Source of the DNA: Agromyces mariniharenae
GTDB taxonomy: Bacteria > Actinomycetota > Actinomycetes > Actinomycetales > Microbacteriaceae
Length of the DNA stretch: 64,000 bases
Reading direction: 5' to 3'
Assembly (NCBI RefSeq): GCF_008122505.1
Contig: NZ_VSSB01000002.1
Location: 558,001 to 622,000, forward strand
Within the stretch, counting starts at the first letter, position 1, and the number at the start of each line of letters is the position of its first letter. Of the stretch, positions 42,904-50,873 are shown one piece after another. A program made the translations under genes and the position numbers. The notes beneath the pieces are model-generated. The model made no database searches. It had not been told where the DNA came from and saw nothing but the letters and a program-made list of their open reading frames with translations.

Positions 42904-44202
42904 CTAGGGCGTCACCGCGCTCGGATCGCGCTCGCGCGCCCGTGCCGGCAGCGGGTTGAGCAGCAGCACGGCTCCGGCCAGCAGGAGCGCGCTGCACGCC
43001 GCGACCAGGAAGTAGAGCCCCCAGACGAGCACGGCGAACGGCGGGAGCACCATGCACGCGGACGCGAGCCCGGTCGCCCAGTCCGATGGACGCTGCCGGG
43101 GCGCCGGCGACGGCCGCTCGAGCCGTCCGAGCACCGCGGAGATCCCTGCCAGTACGACGACCATCACGACGAGCACTGCCGGCCGGGTCAGCCACCATGC
43201 GGGTGATCCGGCGGCGGGCGCGGGCAGCGGGGTGAGCAGCAGCAGGCCGATGACGAGCGCGAGCACGGGCACGTGCCAGAGGTAGACGGTCATGAGCCGT
43301 GCACCGACGACCGCGACGACGACCCGCACCCAGCGCACCGAGACGAGCTTGGTCAGCGCAGGATGCGCCAGCACGAGGAGGCAGGTCTGCCCGACCGCCA
43401 ACGCCACGATCGCGAATGTCGGCGGCCACAGGTTGTCGAGCATGTTGCCCGGGTAGCCGAGGCCGACGAGGCCGAACAGCACGAGGTATGCTCCAGCGCC
43501 GATCGCCGCGACCGTGGCCGGGGAGCGCCGCGCGAACCAGCCGTCCGCGATCCAGAAGCCAAGCTGCTGCGCGAACAGCCAGACGAACGTCATGTCGAGC
43601 AGCGCCAGCGCTTCGAAGCCCGTCGCGAACCGCAGGATGTCGCAGGCCAGCGCCCCGGCGGCGAGCGTGGCGAGCGTCCACCACGGCGCGCGGGCGTGGA
43701 ACGTCGCGAGACCGGGCAGGTACGCCTGCGCGAAGGCGTACGCGGCGAGGAACCACAGCGGCGCGGAGATGCCGAGGCCGATGAGCCGGATCGAGACGGG
43801 ATCGACGCCCGTGAGGTGCATGGCCAGGATTCCGATCGCGAGCGCGGTGAAGAGCGCGATCGACGGGCGGGCGAGCCGGAGGATCCGGGAGCGGATGTAG
43901 TCGGACGCCGTGCCGCCCGAGGCCTCGAGTCGCCGCCACGCGCCGAGCCCGGCGAACCCGCCCACCACGAAGAACAACGGCATGATCTGCGCGATCCACG
44001 TGAGGGGGCCGATCCACTGCGTCTCGAGGAGCGTGCGCTCCACGACGAGTCCACGCCCCGGCACGATCGTGGCGCCGATCATGAGCAGGTGTCCGGCGAC
44101 CACGAGCACCACGCAGAGCACCCGCACCAGGTCCATGGCGGGATCGCGGGCGGATCCGCCGCGCGCGGAAGCTGCGGGATGCGTCACCCTCGACTCGGTC
44201 AC
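42904..44202 (-). CDS. Acyltransferase 3 family membrane protein
   Basis: A 432-residue protein with about ten to eleven membrane segments. The N-terminal acyltransferase-3 pattern is present: RDPAMDLVRVLCVVLVVAGHLLM (Asp-Leu-Arg-type start, conserved His), then the FFVVGGFAGLGAW segment and IRSRILRLARP. Likely transfers acyl groups to an extracellular polymer or lipid. The GTG at 44202 is chosen for the GGAGG upstream; an extension to 44427 is basic and unrelated to the family. Confidence 0.82.
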   Translation of the reverse strand: MTESRVTHPAASARGGSARDPAMDLVRVLCVVLVVAGHLLMIGATIVPGRGLVVERTLLETQWIGPLTWIAQIMPLFFVVGGFAGLGAWRRLEASGGTASDYIRSRILRLARPSIALFTALAIGILAMHLTGVDPVSIRLIGLGISAPLWFLAAYAFAQAYLPGLATFHARAPWWTLATLAAGALACDILRFATGFEALALLDMTFVWLFAQQLGFWIADGWFARRSPATVAAIGAGAYLVLFGLVGLGYPGNMLDNLWPPTFAIVALAVGQTCLLVLAHPALTKLVSVRWVRVVVAVVGARLMTVYLWHVPVLALVIGLLLLTPLPAPAAGSPAWWLTRPAVLVVMVVVLAGISAVLGRLERPSPAPRQRPSDWATGLASACMVLPPFAVLVWGLYFLVAACSALLLAGAVLLLNPLPARARERDPSAVTP

Positions 44203-44398
44203 GGCGCCTCCGACGTTGGCTGGCCTAGGAGAAGTGTCGCACGATCGCGGCCGTGCGAGCGCTCGGCGTCGAGCGCGATTCGGGAGGGGACGCCGGAGGG
44301 CAAGCAGGGCGCGCCGCCGCGGCATCCGTCGACTCACAGGCGACGTGATGCCGGCACCCGTAGATTGGTGGTCCCCTGAGACGATTGACGAGGACACC

Positions 44399-45034
44399 AT
44401 GGGCTTCCTTGACCGACTGTTCGGCACCGACGACCGGGCGGAGCAGCCCGCCCGGCCCGTTCCGCCCGCACGCCAGCTCAGCGAGGACGAACTGGCCGTC
44501 GAGCGATACCGCTACCTGCTGCGCACCGCGCCGCCCGAGTCGATCGAGGCCGTGCACGCCGAGGCGTTCGCGAAGCTGACGCCCGAGCAGCGTCGACTGG
44601 TCTACCAGTCGCTGTCGGAGCAGGCGCCGGCGGGTGAGCGACTCGTCTCCGACGAGCCGTCCGCCCTCGCTCGCGCGGCGACACGGCAGGAGCTCCGCCA
44701 GCCCGGCAGCGTCGAGCGCGCGTTCGCGAACGCGGATTCCGCGGGCCGCCGCCAGGGCGTCGCTGGTCCCTCGATGGGCGGCATGTTCGCGAGCTCACTG
44801 CTCGGCACCGTCGCCGGTGTGGTCGTCGGATCGGCGATCGCGCAGGCGTTCCTGCCCGACCCGTCGAGCTTCGAGGCCGGCGCCGATGGCTCGGGCGACG
44901 CGAGCGGCGACACCGGCGCCGACGCGTCGGGTGATGCCGGAGCCGACGCGTCCGGTGACGCGGGAGGCTACGACGGCGGCGGATTCGGCGACTTCGGCGG
45001 CGGCGACTTCGGCGGCGGCGACTTCGGGTTCTGA
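44399..45034 (+). CDS. Unknown protein with glycine/aspartate-rich tail
   Basis: A 211-residue protein I do not recognise. It begins MGFLDRLFGTDDRAEQ, has an acidic helical middle (LSEDELAVERYRYLLRTAPPE), one possible membrane segment (MFASSLLGTVAGVVVGSAIAQ) and a low-complexity end: three GADASGD-type repeats followed by GGGDFGGGDFGF. A TAGATT -10 at 44361-44366 gives a short leader. The tail may be extracytoplasmic if the hydrophobic stretch spans the membrane. Confidence 0.6.
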   Translation: MGFLDRLFGTDDRAEQPARPVPPARQLSEDELAVERYRYLLRTAPPESIEAVHAEAFAKLTPEQRRLVYQSLSEQAPAGERLVSDEPSALARAATRQELRQPGSVERAFANADSAGRRQGVAGPSMGGMFASSLLGTVAGVVVGSAIAQAFLPDPSSFEAGADGSGDASGDTGADASGDAGADASGDAGGYDGGGFGDFGGGDFGGGDFGF

Positions 45035-45097
45035 TCCGTCCCGATCCTCGGCCGGGTCGCGCGTTCACGGGGCCCGGCCGATGACGGCGGCTGGCGC

Positions 45098-45103
45098 TAG
45101 GGT
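45098..45103 (+). promoter_or_regulatory. -10 box of dinB
   Basis: TAGGGT 6 bases before the dinB ATG; leaderless. No actinobacterial LexA box was found nearby. Confidence 0.5.
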
Positions 45104-45109
45104 CGGGGC

Positions 45110-46399
45110 ATGAGCAAGCAGGACGGCTCGTCGAGGCAGGTCACCACCGGCCCCGTCGACGATTCGGCGACCCCGATCCTGCATGTCGACATGGACGCGT
45201 TCTTCGTCTCGGTCGAGCTGCTCAAGCGCCCCGAGCTGCGCGGCAAGCCGGTGCTCGTCGGCGGCACCGCCGGCCGCGGGGTCGTGTCCGCGGCGAGCTA
45301 CGAGGCCCGTCGCTTCGGCGTGAACTCGGCGATGCCCATGTCGGTGGCGCTGCAGCGCTGCCCGAACGCGATCGTGCTGCGCGGCGACTACGCGAGCTAC
45401 GCGACGTACTCCAAGCAGGTCATGGGCATCTTCGAGCAGCTCACGCCGCTCGTCGAGCCGCTCTCGATCGACGAGGCGTTCCTCGACGTGTCGGGAGCAC
45501 GGCGCCTGCACGGCAGTCCCGCCGAGATCGCGTGGACGATCCGCGAGCGGGTGCGCGCCGAGACGGGGCTCACGTGCTCGATCGGCGTCGCGGCCACGAA
45601 GTACGTCGCCAAGGTCGCATCGAGCCGGGCCAAGCCCGACGGCATGCTCGTCGTTCCCGCGGCGCAGACCGTGGAGTTCCTGCATCCGCTCCCCGTCTCC
45701 GCGCTCTGGGGCGTCGGGCGGGTCACCGAGGAGTCGCTGCTCCGCTTGGGCCTGCGCACGGTCGGCGACGTCGCCGCCATGCCGCACGATGCCCTCGAAC
45801 GCGCCGTCGGGCCGGCGCTCGCGGAACGCCTCGGGCGCCTCGCCAACGGCATCGACCCGCGCGACGTGCACACCACGCGCACCGAGAAGAGCATCGGCCA
45901 CGAGAACACCTTCGGACACGACCTCGTCGATCCCGTCGAGATCCGGCGTGAGCTGCTCCGGCTCGCGAACAACGTCGCGGTTCGCCTCCGCAAGGCCGGC
46001 CTCGTCGGCCGCACCGTCACGCTCAAGCTGCGCTACGGCGACTTCCGCACCGTCACGCGCTCGCGCACGCTCGCCGAGCCGACGGATGTCGCGCGCCGCA
46101 TCTACGACGAGGCATCCGACGCCCTCGGCGAACTCATCGGCGACGGCGAGCGCGTACGGCTCATCGGCGTGCGGGCCGAGCACCTGAGGCCGAGCGGCGG
46201 CGGCGCCATGCTGTGGGACCCCGACGAGGAGTGGCGCGACGCCGAGCGCACGATCGACCAGGTCACCGCGAAGTTCGGCACGGGAGCCGTGCGGCCCGCC
46301 ACGCTCGTCCGCCCGGGCGGCGAGCGACGATCCGAGCGACCGAGCCGGGGGCCCGACGACGACGATGCCGAGGCCGCAGCCGCCGGCTGGGGGTGGTAG
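45110..46399 (+). CDS. dinB: DNA polymerase IV (Y-family)
   Basis: Error-prone translesion polymerase. 429 residues: ILHVDMDAFFVSVELL with the first metal Asp, AASYEARRFGV, PLSIDEAFLDVSG with the Asp-Glu pair, CSIGVAATKYVAKVAS and a little-finger domain (SIGHENTFGHDLVD). The acidic C-terminal tail lacks a clear clamp-binding motif. A TAGGGT -10 lies 6 bases upstream of the ATG. Confidence 0.94.
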   Translation: MSKQDGSSRQVTTGPVDDSATPILHVDMDAFFVSVELLKRPELRGKPVLVGGTAGRGVVSAASYEARRFGVNSAMPMSVALQRCPNAIVLRGDYASYATYSKQVMGIFEQLTPLVEPLSIDEAFLDVSGARRLHGSPAEIAWTIRERVRAETGLTCSIGVAATKYVAKVASSRAKPDGMLVVPAAQTVEFLHPLPVSALWGVGRVTEESLLRLGLRTVGDVAAMPHDALERAVGPALAERLGRLANGIDPRDVHTTRTEKSIGHENTFGHDLVDPVEIRRELLRLANNVAVRLRKAGLVGRTVTLKLRYGDFRTVTRSRTLAEPTDVARRIYDEASDALGELIGDGERVRLIGVRAEHLRPSGGGAMLWDPDEEWRDAERTIDQVTAKFGTGAVRPATLVRPGGERRSERPSRGPDDDDAEAAAAGWGW

Positions 46400-46429
46400 G
46401 CCGCGGCATCCGCGAGTAGCGTGGCCCGC

Positions 46430-46792
46430 ATGGCTGAACTCGTACTGGATCTGGCGGGGACCGTCTCGAGCGTCGGGGTGAAGACCTCGTACGGCGACAC
46501 GGTGGATGTCGAGGGCACCAAGATCATCCCGGTGGCGCTCGGCGCGTACGGCTTCGGCGGCGGCAGCGGCAGCGGCAGCGGCGGGGGCAACGTCGGCAGG
46601 GAGCTGCAGGGCGAGGGCGAGGGCAGCGGCGGTGGGGGCGGCGGCGTGTCCATTCCGCTCGGCGCATACGTCGGCAGCCGTGGCGAGGTGCGCTTCGAGC
46701 CGAACGTGATCGGCCTGCTGCTCGTGGCCACACCGCTCGTCTGGGCGACGGGCCGTGCGCTCAAGATGATCATCCGCGCGTTGAAGCACTGA
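46430..46792 (+). CDS. GerW/YtfJ-family-like protein
   Basis: A 120-residue protein resembling the GerW (YtfJ) family: SYGDTVDVEGTKIIPVALGAYGFGGG, a glycine/serine-rich loop, then GGGGVSIPLGAYVG and a C-terminal hydrophobic segment (VIGLLLVATPLVWATGRAL). In Bacillus YtfJ is a spore germination protein; the role in non-sporulating actinobacteria is unknown. ATG at 46430 is 7 bases after TAGCGT (46417-46422), so probably leaderless. Confidence 0.7.
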   Translation: MAELVLDLAGTVSSVGVKTSYGDTVDVEGTKIIPVALGAYGFGGGSGSGSGGGNVGRELQGEGEGSGGGGGGVSIPLGAYVGSRGEVRFEPNVIGLLLVATPLVWATGRALKMIIRALKH

Positions 46793-46839
46793 CCGGCGCC
46801 AACGGTCCCGGCGACGACGTCGGGACTCGTCGTCGCGCG

Positions 46840-46845
46840 TATACT
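46840..46845 (+). promoter_or_regulatory. -10 box of the thiamine transport operon
   Basis: TATACT, about 10 bases before the TPP riboswitch aptamer; one of the best -10 matches in the window. Confidence 0.6.
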
Positions 46846-46855
46846 CGGTGTCGAA

Positions 46856-46941
46856 CACGGGAGTCCGGTGAGCCGGGCTGAGAGGAAGGTTCTCAACCTT
46901 CGACCGTCGAACCTGATCTGGGTCATGCCAGCGCAGGGAGG
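46856..46941 (+). ncRNA. TPP riboswitch (THI element)
   Basis: Thiamine pyrophosphate aptamer. The invariant CTGAGA lies at 46878-46883 after GTGAGCCGGG, and the second conserved block runs from ACCTGATCTGGG (46911-46922) through ATGCCAGCGCAGGGA (to 46939). A variable stem GAAGGTTCTCAACCTTC lies between. Placed directly upstream of the YkoEDC transporter genes, as expected for thiamine-controlled uptake. Confidence 0.95.
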
Positions 46942-46959
46942 GCAGCGCATCTCAATTCC

Positions 46960-46990
46960 CGTGCCTCTTTCCTCGAACCGAAAGGGCACG
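46960..46990 (+). promoter_or_regulatory. Ribosome-site-sequestering hairpin of the riboswitch
   Basis: CGTGCC-T-CTTTC (46960-46971) pairs with GAAAGGGCACG (46980-46990), eleven pairs with one bulge, hiding the AAAGGG ribosome site 7 bases before the ykoE GTG. The 3' strand of the aptamer closing stem (GCAGGGAGGGCA) could alternatively pair with TGCCTCTTTCC and free the site, which gives translational control by TPP. Confidence 0.6.
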
Positions 46991-46993
46991 ACA

Positions 46994-47623
46994 GTGCACG
47001 CAACCACCGCATCATCCGCTTCCACCGCGCGCTCCGGCGAGCGTCGACTCCGCTGGCGGGTCGTCGACATCGTCGTCGCGAGCGTCATCGGCGTCGCCGT
47101 CGGCGTCGTATTCTGGGCCTGGGGCGTCGTCTGGGGGCCGATCTCCGCACCGATCGAGGCCCTGCTGCCGGGGCTGCAGGCCGCACCGGCGGCCGTATGG
47201 CTCATCGCCGGCGTGCTCGGCGCCCTGATCATCCGCAAGCCCGGCGCCGCGATCTACACCGAGCTGGTGGCCGCCGTGGTCTCCGCGCTCATCGGCAGCC
47301 AGTGGGGCGGCCTCCTGACGATCGAGGCCGGACTCGTCCAGGGCCTCGGCGCCGAGCTGGTCTTCGCGATCTTCCTGTATCGCAACTGGCGCCTGCCGGT
47401 CGCGCTCCTCGCCGGCGCAGGCGCCGGCCTCGCGATGGCGATCAACGACCTGATCCTCTGGTACGCCGGTGCGGCGCCGACGTTCGCGATCGTCTACACG
47501 ATCTCGGCGGTCGTCGGCGGCGCGGTCATCGCGGGCGGCCTGTCGTGGCTCGCCGTACGCGGGCTCGCCAGGGCGGGCGCGCTCGACCGCTTCGCCGCGG
47601 GACGCGAGCTCCGGACGGTCTGA
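46994..47623 (+). CDS. ykoE: ECF transporter substrate-binding subunit YkoE
   Basis: Membrane S-component for hydroxymethylpyrimidine or thiamine. 209 residues, about five to six hydrophobic segments: VVDIVVASVIGVAVGVVFWAW, the PGAAIYTELVAAVVSALIGSQWGG block and AMAINDLILWYAGAAP, all characteristic of YkoE. GTG start at 46994 with AAAGGG upstream. Substrate class is supported by the TPP riboswitch. Confidence 0.92.
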   Translation: MHATTASSASTARSGERRLRWRVVDIVVASVIGVAVGVVFWAWGVVWGPISAPIEALLPGLQAAPAAVWLIAGVLGALIIRKPGAAIYTELVAAVVSALIGSQWGGLLTIEAGLVQGLGAELVFAIFLYRNWRLPVALLAGAGAGLAMAINDLILWYAGAAPTFAIVYTISAVVGGAVIAGGLSWLAVRGLARAGALDRFAAGRELRTV

Positions 47624-47624
47624 C

Positions 47625-49118
47625 GTGGCGACGCACGACGCGTCGTCGTCGGGCGCGGCGTCGGTCGTCGCCCGGGGCTGGGGCTGGCGGCACGGCGGGC
47701 GGCGCCTGCCCGCCGTGCACGACCTCGACCTCGAGATCCGACCGGGCGAGCGCGTGCTGCTCCTCGGCGCCTCGGGGTCGGGCAAGTCCACCCTGCTGCA
47801 CGGCATGGCGGGCGTGCTCGGCGGCGATGACGAGGGCGAGGTCCTCGGCGAGCTGCTCGTCGACGGGCGCCCGGCGGCGGCGTCGCGCGGCCGGTCGGGC
47901 CTCGTGCTGCAGGACCCCGACGCGCAGGTCGTCATGGCCCGGCTCGGCGACGACGTGGCGTTCGGCCTCGAGAACCTCGGCGTCGCGCGCGACGACATCT
48001 GGCCGCGCGTGCGGGCGGCGCTCGGCGCGGTGGGCCTCGACCTCCCGCTCGAGCATGCCACCGCCGACCTGTCCGGCGGCCAGCGCCAGCGGCTCGCCCT
48101 CGCGGGCGTGCTGGCCATGCGGCCGGGGCTGATCCTCCTCGACGAGCCCACCGCGAACCTCGATCCGTCGGGCGTGCGCGAGGTGCGCGACGCGGTCGCG
48201 CGCGTCGCCGAGGAGACGGGTGCGACGCTCGTCGTCATCGAGCATCGGGTGTCCACCTGGCTGCCCGCGGTCGACCGCATCGTCGTCCTCGGCGCGGGCG
48301 GGGGCCTGCTCGCCGACGGCGCGCCCGGGCAGGTGCTCGCCGAACGCGGGGCCGAGCTCCGGGCGGCCGGGGTGTGGCTTCCCGACGAGGTGCCGTGGCG
48401 CGCGCCGGCGCGCGATGCGTCGGCGCGGCATCCGCTGCTCACGACCGAGGGGCTCGACGTCGCCCGCGTTCCGGGCGCGCCCGTGCTGCGCGGCGTGGGC
48501 GTCACGGTCGATGCGGGCGGCATCCTCGCGGTGACGGGGCCGAACGGCGCCGGCAAGTCGACGCTCGCGCTCACGCTGGCCGGCCTGCTCCGCCCCGAGG
48601 GCGGACGTCTCGAGCCGTCGGCGGAGCTCGCGGGCGGGCTCCGCGGCGAGCCGTGGCGCTGGCGTTCGCGCGACCTGCTCACGCGAATCGGCACCGTGTT
48701 CCAGAGCCCCGAGCACCAGTTCCTCACCGGATCGGTGCGGGCGGAGCTCGAGGTCGGGCCGCGGGCGCTGAAGCTGCCGGCCGACGAGCGCGAGCGCCGC
48801 GTCGACGAGCTGCTGGCCGTCCTGCGGCTCGAGCGGCTCGCCGAGGCGAACCCGTTCACGCTGTCGGGCGGCGAGAAGCGCCGCCTCTCGGTCGCGAGCG
48901 CCCTGGCCACGCGCCCCCGCATGCTCGTGCTCGACGAGCCGACGTTCGGGCAGGACGCCACGACCTGGCGCGAGCTCGCGCGCCTCATCGTCGACCTCCG
49001 CGACCACGGCGTCGGGGTCGTCGCCGTCACCCACGACGACGTGTTCGTCGACGCGATCGCCGACCGACGGCTCGAGCTCGGCGCGGTGCCGCTGCCGTCG
49101 AGCGGAGGTGCGCGATGA
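47625..49118 (+). CDS. ykoD: ECF transporter double ATPase YkoD
   Basis: A 497-residue cytoplasmic protein with two fused ABC ATPase domains. First: Walker A GASGSGKST, signature LSGGQRQRLALAG, Walker B LILLDEPTANLD. Second: GPNGAGKST, LSGGEKRRLSVAS, MLVLDEPTFGQD. Energises uptake through YkoE/YkoC. Starts one base after ykoE and overlaps ykoC by four bases. Confidence 0.94.
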   Translation: MATHDASSSGAASVVARGWGWRHGGRRLPAVHDLDLEIRPGERVLLLGASGSGKSTLLHGMAGVLGGDDEGEVLGELLVDGRPAAASRGRSGLVLQDPDAQVVMARLGDDVAFGLENLGVARDDIWPRVRAALGAVGLDLPLEHATADLSGGQRQRLALAGVLAMRPGLILLDEPTANLDPSGVREVRDAVARVAEETGATLVVIEHRVSTWLPAVDRIVVLGAGGGLLADGAPGQVLAERGAELRAAGVWLPDEVPWRAPARDASARHPLLTTEGLDVARVPGAPVLRGVGVTVDAGGILAVTGPNGAGKSTLALTLAGLLRPEGGRLEPSAELAGGLRGEPWRWRSRDLLTRIGTVFQSPEHQFLTGSVRAELEVGPRALKLPADERERRVDELLAVLRLERLAEANPFTLSGGEKRRLSVASALATRPRMLVLDEPTFGQDATTWRELARLIVDLRDHGVGVVAVTHDDVFVDAIADRRLELGAVPLPSSGGAR

Positions 49119-49894
49119 GCATCGCCGCGATCCGCCCGGGGCTGCCGCTCGCGACGATCAACCCCGTCGCGAAGATCGCCGCCACGGTGCCGCTCAGCAT
49201 CGTGCTCGTGCTCACGCTCGACGCGGTATCGGCGGCCGTCGCGATCGCGTGCGAGCTCGTGCTGTTCACCGCGGTCGGGCTCGGTCACCTGCTGTGGTCG
49301 CGCCGCACGCTGCCGGTCTGGATCGCCGCCCCGCTCACGGGCATCAGCATGGTGCTGTACGGTGCGCCGTCGGGCGCCGTGCTGTGGGACTTCGGCGTGA
49401 TCCACGTCACCGAGGGATCGGTGCAGATCGGCGTCGCGACCACCCTGCGCGTCATCGCGATCGCGCTGCCGGCCGTCGTCATCTTCCTCACGATCGACCC
49501 CACCGACCTCGCCGACGGGCTGGCGCAGACGCTCCGGTTGCCCGCCCGGTTCGTGCTCGGCGCCGTCGCGGCGCTGCGGCTCGTCGGCTCATCGATCGAC
49601 GATTGGCGCACGCTCAGCCTCGCCCGGCGCGCGCGGGGGATCGCGGACCACGGCGTCGTTCGTCGCGGTCTCGGCCAGGCCTTCGCGCTGCTCGTGCTCG
49701 CGATCCGCCGCGGCAGCACGCTCGCCACGGCCATGGAGTCGCGCGGGTTCGGGGCGCCCGGCGAGCGGACGTGGGCGAGGGTCGCCCACTTCGGCGCGCG
49801 CGAGTGGGTCGTGATCGCGGTCGGATGCCTCGTCGCGGCCCTCTCGGCGGCGGTCGCCGTCGTGACGGGGAGCTGGAATGTCATCTGGGCCTGA
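49115..49894 (+). CDS. ykoC: ECF transporter transmembrane subunit YkoC (EcfT)
   Basis: A 259-residue membrane coupling subunit. After five to six hydrophobic segments it carries the two EcfT Ala-Arg-Gly signatures: LARRARG and MESRGFG, which contact the ATPases. ATG at 49115 in overlap with ykoD, with GGAGG upstream. Confidence 0.92.
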   Translation: MSIAAIRPGLPLATINPVAKIAATVPLSIVLVLTLDAVSAAVAIACELVLFTAVGLGHLLWSRRTLPVWIAAPLTGISMVLYGAPSGAVLWDFGVIHVTEGSVQIGVATTLRVIAIALPAVVIFLTIDPTDLADGLAQTLRLPARFVLGAVAALRLVGSSIDDWRTLSLARRARGIADHGVVRRGLGQAFALLVLAIRRGSTLATAMESRGFGAPGERTWARVAHFGAREWVVIAVGCLVAALSAAVAVVTGSWNVIWA

Positions 49895-50549
49895 CGCCGC
49901 ACCACGGGAGACGGGCGCGGGAGCCGTCGGCGCGCACGACGGCGAGCCCGCCGCCTCGGCGATCGCGGCCGTGCTCGCGGCGGCCCGCGGCATCCGCTCG
50001 CCCGTCGTCCTCATCGACGGACCGAGCGGCGCGGGCAAGTCCACGCTGGCCGATGCCGTGATCGAACGCTGGCCCGGTCCGCCGCCGACCCTCGTGCGGC
50101 TGGACGACGTCTACCCGGGGTGGACCGGGCTCGAGCGCGCGGGCTCCGACCTCGCGCGGACGCTCCTGCCGCCGACCCGGCGCGGATCCGTCGGCAGCTG
50201 GCGCCGCTGGGACTGGGCCCGCGACGCGCCCGGCGTGCTCGAGCGCGTGCGGCCGGGCCGGAACGGGCTCGTCGTCGAGGGGTGCGGCGCCTTCACCGCC
50301 GGGGCGTCGGCCATCGACGCGGTGCACGTGTGGGTTGACGCCGCGGATGCGACGCGCAAGCGCCGGGCGCTCCGACGCGACCGGGGCACCTATGACCCGT
50401 ACTGGGAGCTCTGGGAACGGCAGTGGCGGCGGCACGTGCGACGCACGTCGCCCGAACGTCGAGCCACGGTGCGCCTCCGCGCGGCGCCCGACGGGCGCAT
50501 CGAGCCCGGGACCGCTGCGGGCGCGGTGGCTGTGCACGCCGGAGCGTGA
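49878..50549 (+). CDS. P-loop kinase-like protein in the thiamine operon
   Basis: A 223-residue protein with Walker A IDGPSGAGKSTLAD, RLDDVYPGW and a lid-like Arg-rich region (TRKRRALRRDRG), of the uridine-kinase-like group. It overlaps the end of ykoC by 17 bases, so it is co-expressed with the TPP-controlled transporter. A role in phosphorylating an imported thiamine precursor is possible but unproven; no specific substrate motif is recognised. Confidence 0.72.
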   Translation: MSSGPDAAPRETGAGAVGAHDGEPAASAIAAVLAAARGIRSPVVLIDGPSGAGKSTLADAVIERWPGPPPTLVRLDDVYPGWTGLERAGSDLARTLLPPTRRGSVGSWRRWDWARDAPGVLERVRPGRNGLVVEGCGAFTAGASAIDAVHVWVDAADATRKRRALRRDRGTYDPYWELWERQWRRHVRRTSPERRATVRLRAAPDGRIEPGTAAGAVAVHAGA

Positions 50550-50565
50550 GGGATAACGTAGTGCC

Positions 50566-50826
50566 ATGAGCGCAGACACGGGTCCAGCAGAGTACGTCGC
50601 CGAGTTCATCGACGGCCCGCTCGAGGGCGAGTTCGAGCACCGCGTCCTCGTGGGCGGCAAGGCCGAGTCGCGCGTCGGCATGATGGCCGCCGTCGACGGC
50701 CTCGAGTCGCTGTTCTGGTACGACGCGGTCGACGAGCGGCAGGTCAACGGCCAGCTGCGGGTGCGCTTCCGGTTCGACGCCGACGACTCCGACCCCGTGG
50801 AGTTCGACGAGGACGACAACGACTGA
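50566..50826 (+). CDS. Small acidic protein of unknown function
   Basis: An 86-residue acidic protein (C-terminus FDADDSDPVEFDEDDND). No recognised family. TAACGT at 50554-50559 is 6 bases before the ATG, a leaderless start that supports it as a real gene; base and codon use match the neighbours. Confidence 0.65.
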   Translation: MSADTGPAEYVAEFIDGPLEGEFEHRVLVGGKAESRVGMMAAVDGLESLFWYDAVDERQVNGQLRVRFRFDADDSDPVEFDEDDND

Positions 50827-50828
50827 TT

Positions 50829-50873
50829 CCGCCTCGCAGGCGGTGACGCCGTCGGGTCAGGACGCCTGACCCG
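50829..50873. terminator. Double hairpin at a convergent gene end
   Basis: CCGCCT-CGC-AGGCGG (50829-50843) followed by CGGGTCAG / CTGACCCG (50853-50873). The second overlaps the stop codon of the minus-strand gene. Together they separate the convergent genes. Confidence 0.55.

Noticed and set aside
44203..44427. N-terminal extension of the acyltransferase
   Set aside because: The extension is Arg/Pro-rich, overlaps the region upstream of the divergent gene and precedes a good ribosome site at 44207-44211.
45035..45109. LexA/SOS box before dinB
   Set aside because: No TCGAAC-type palindrome of the actinobacterial SOS box is visible; only a leaderless -10 is present.
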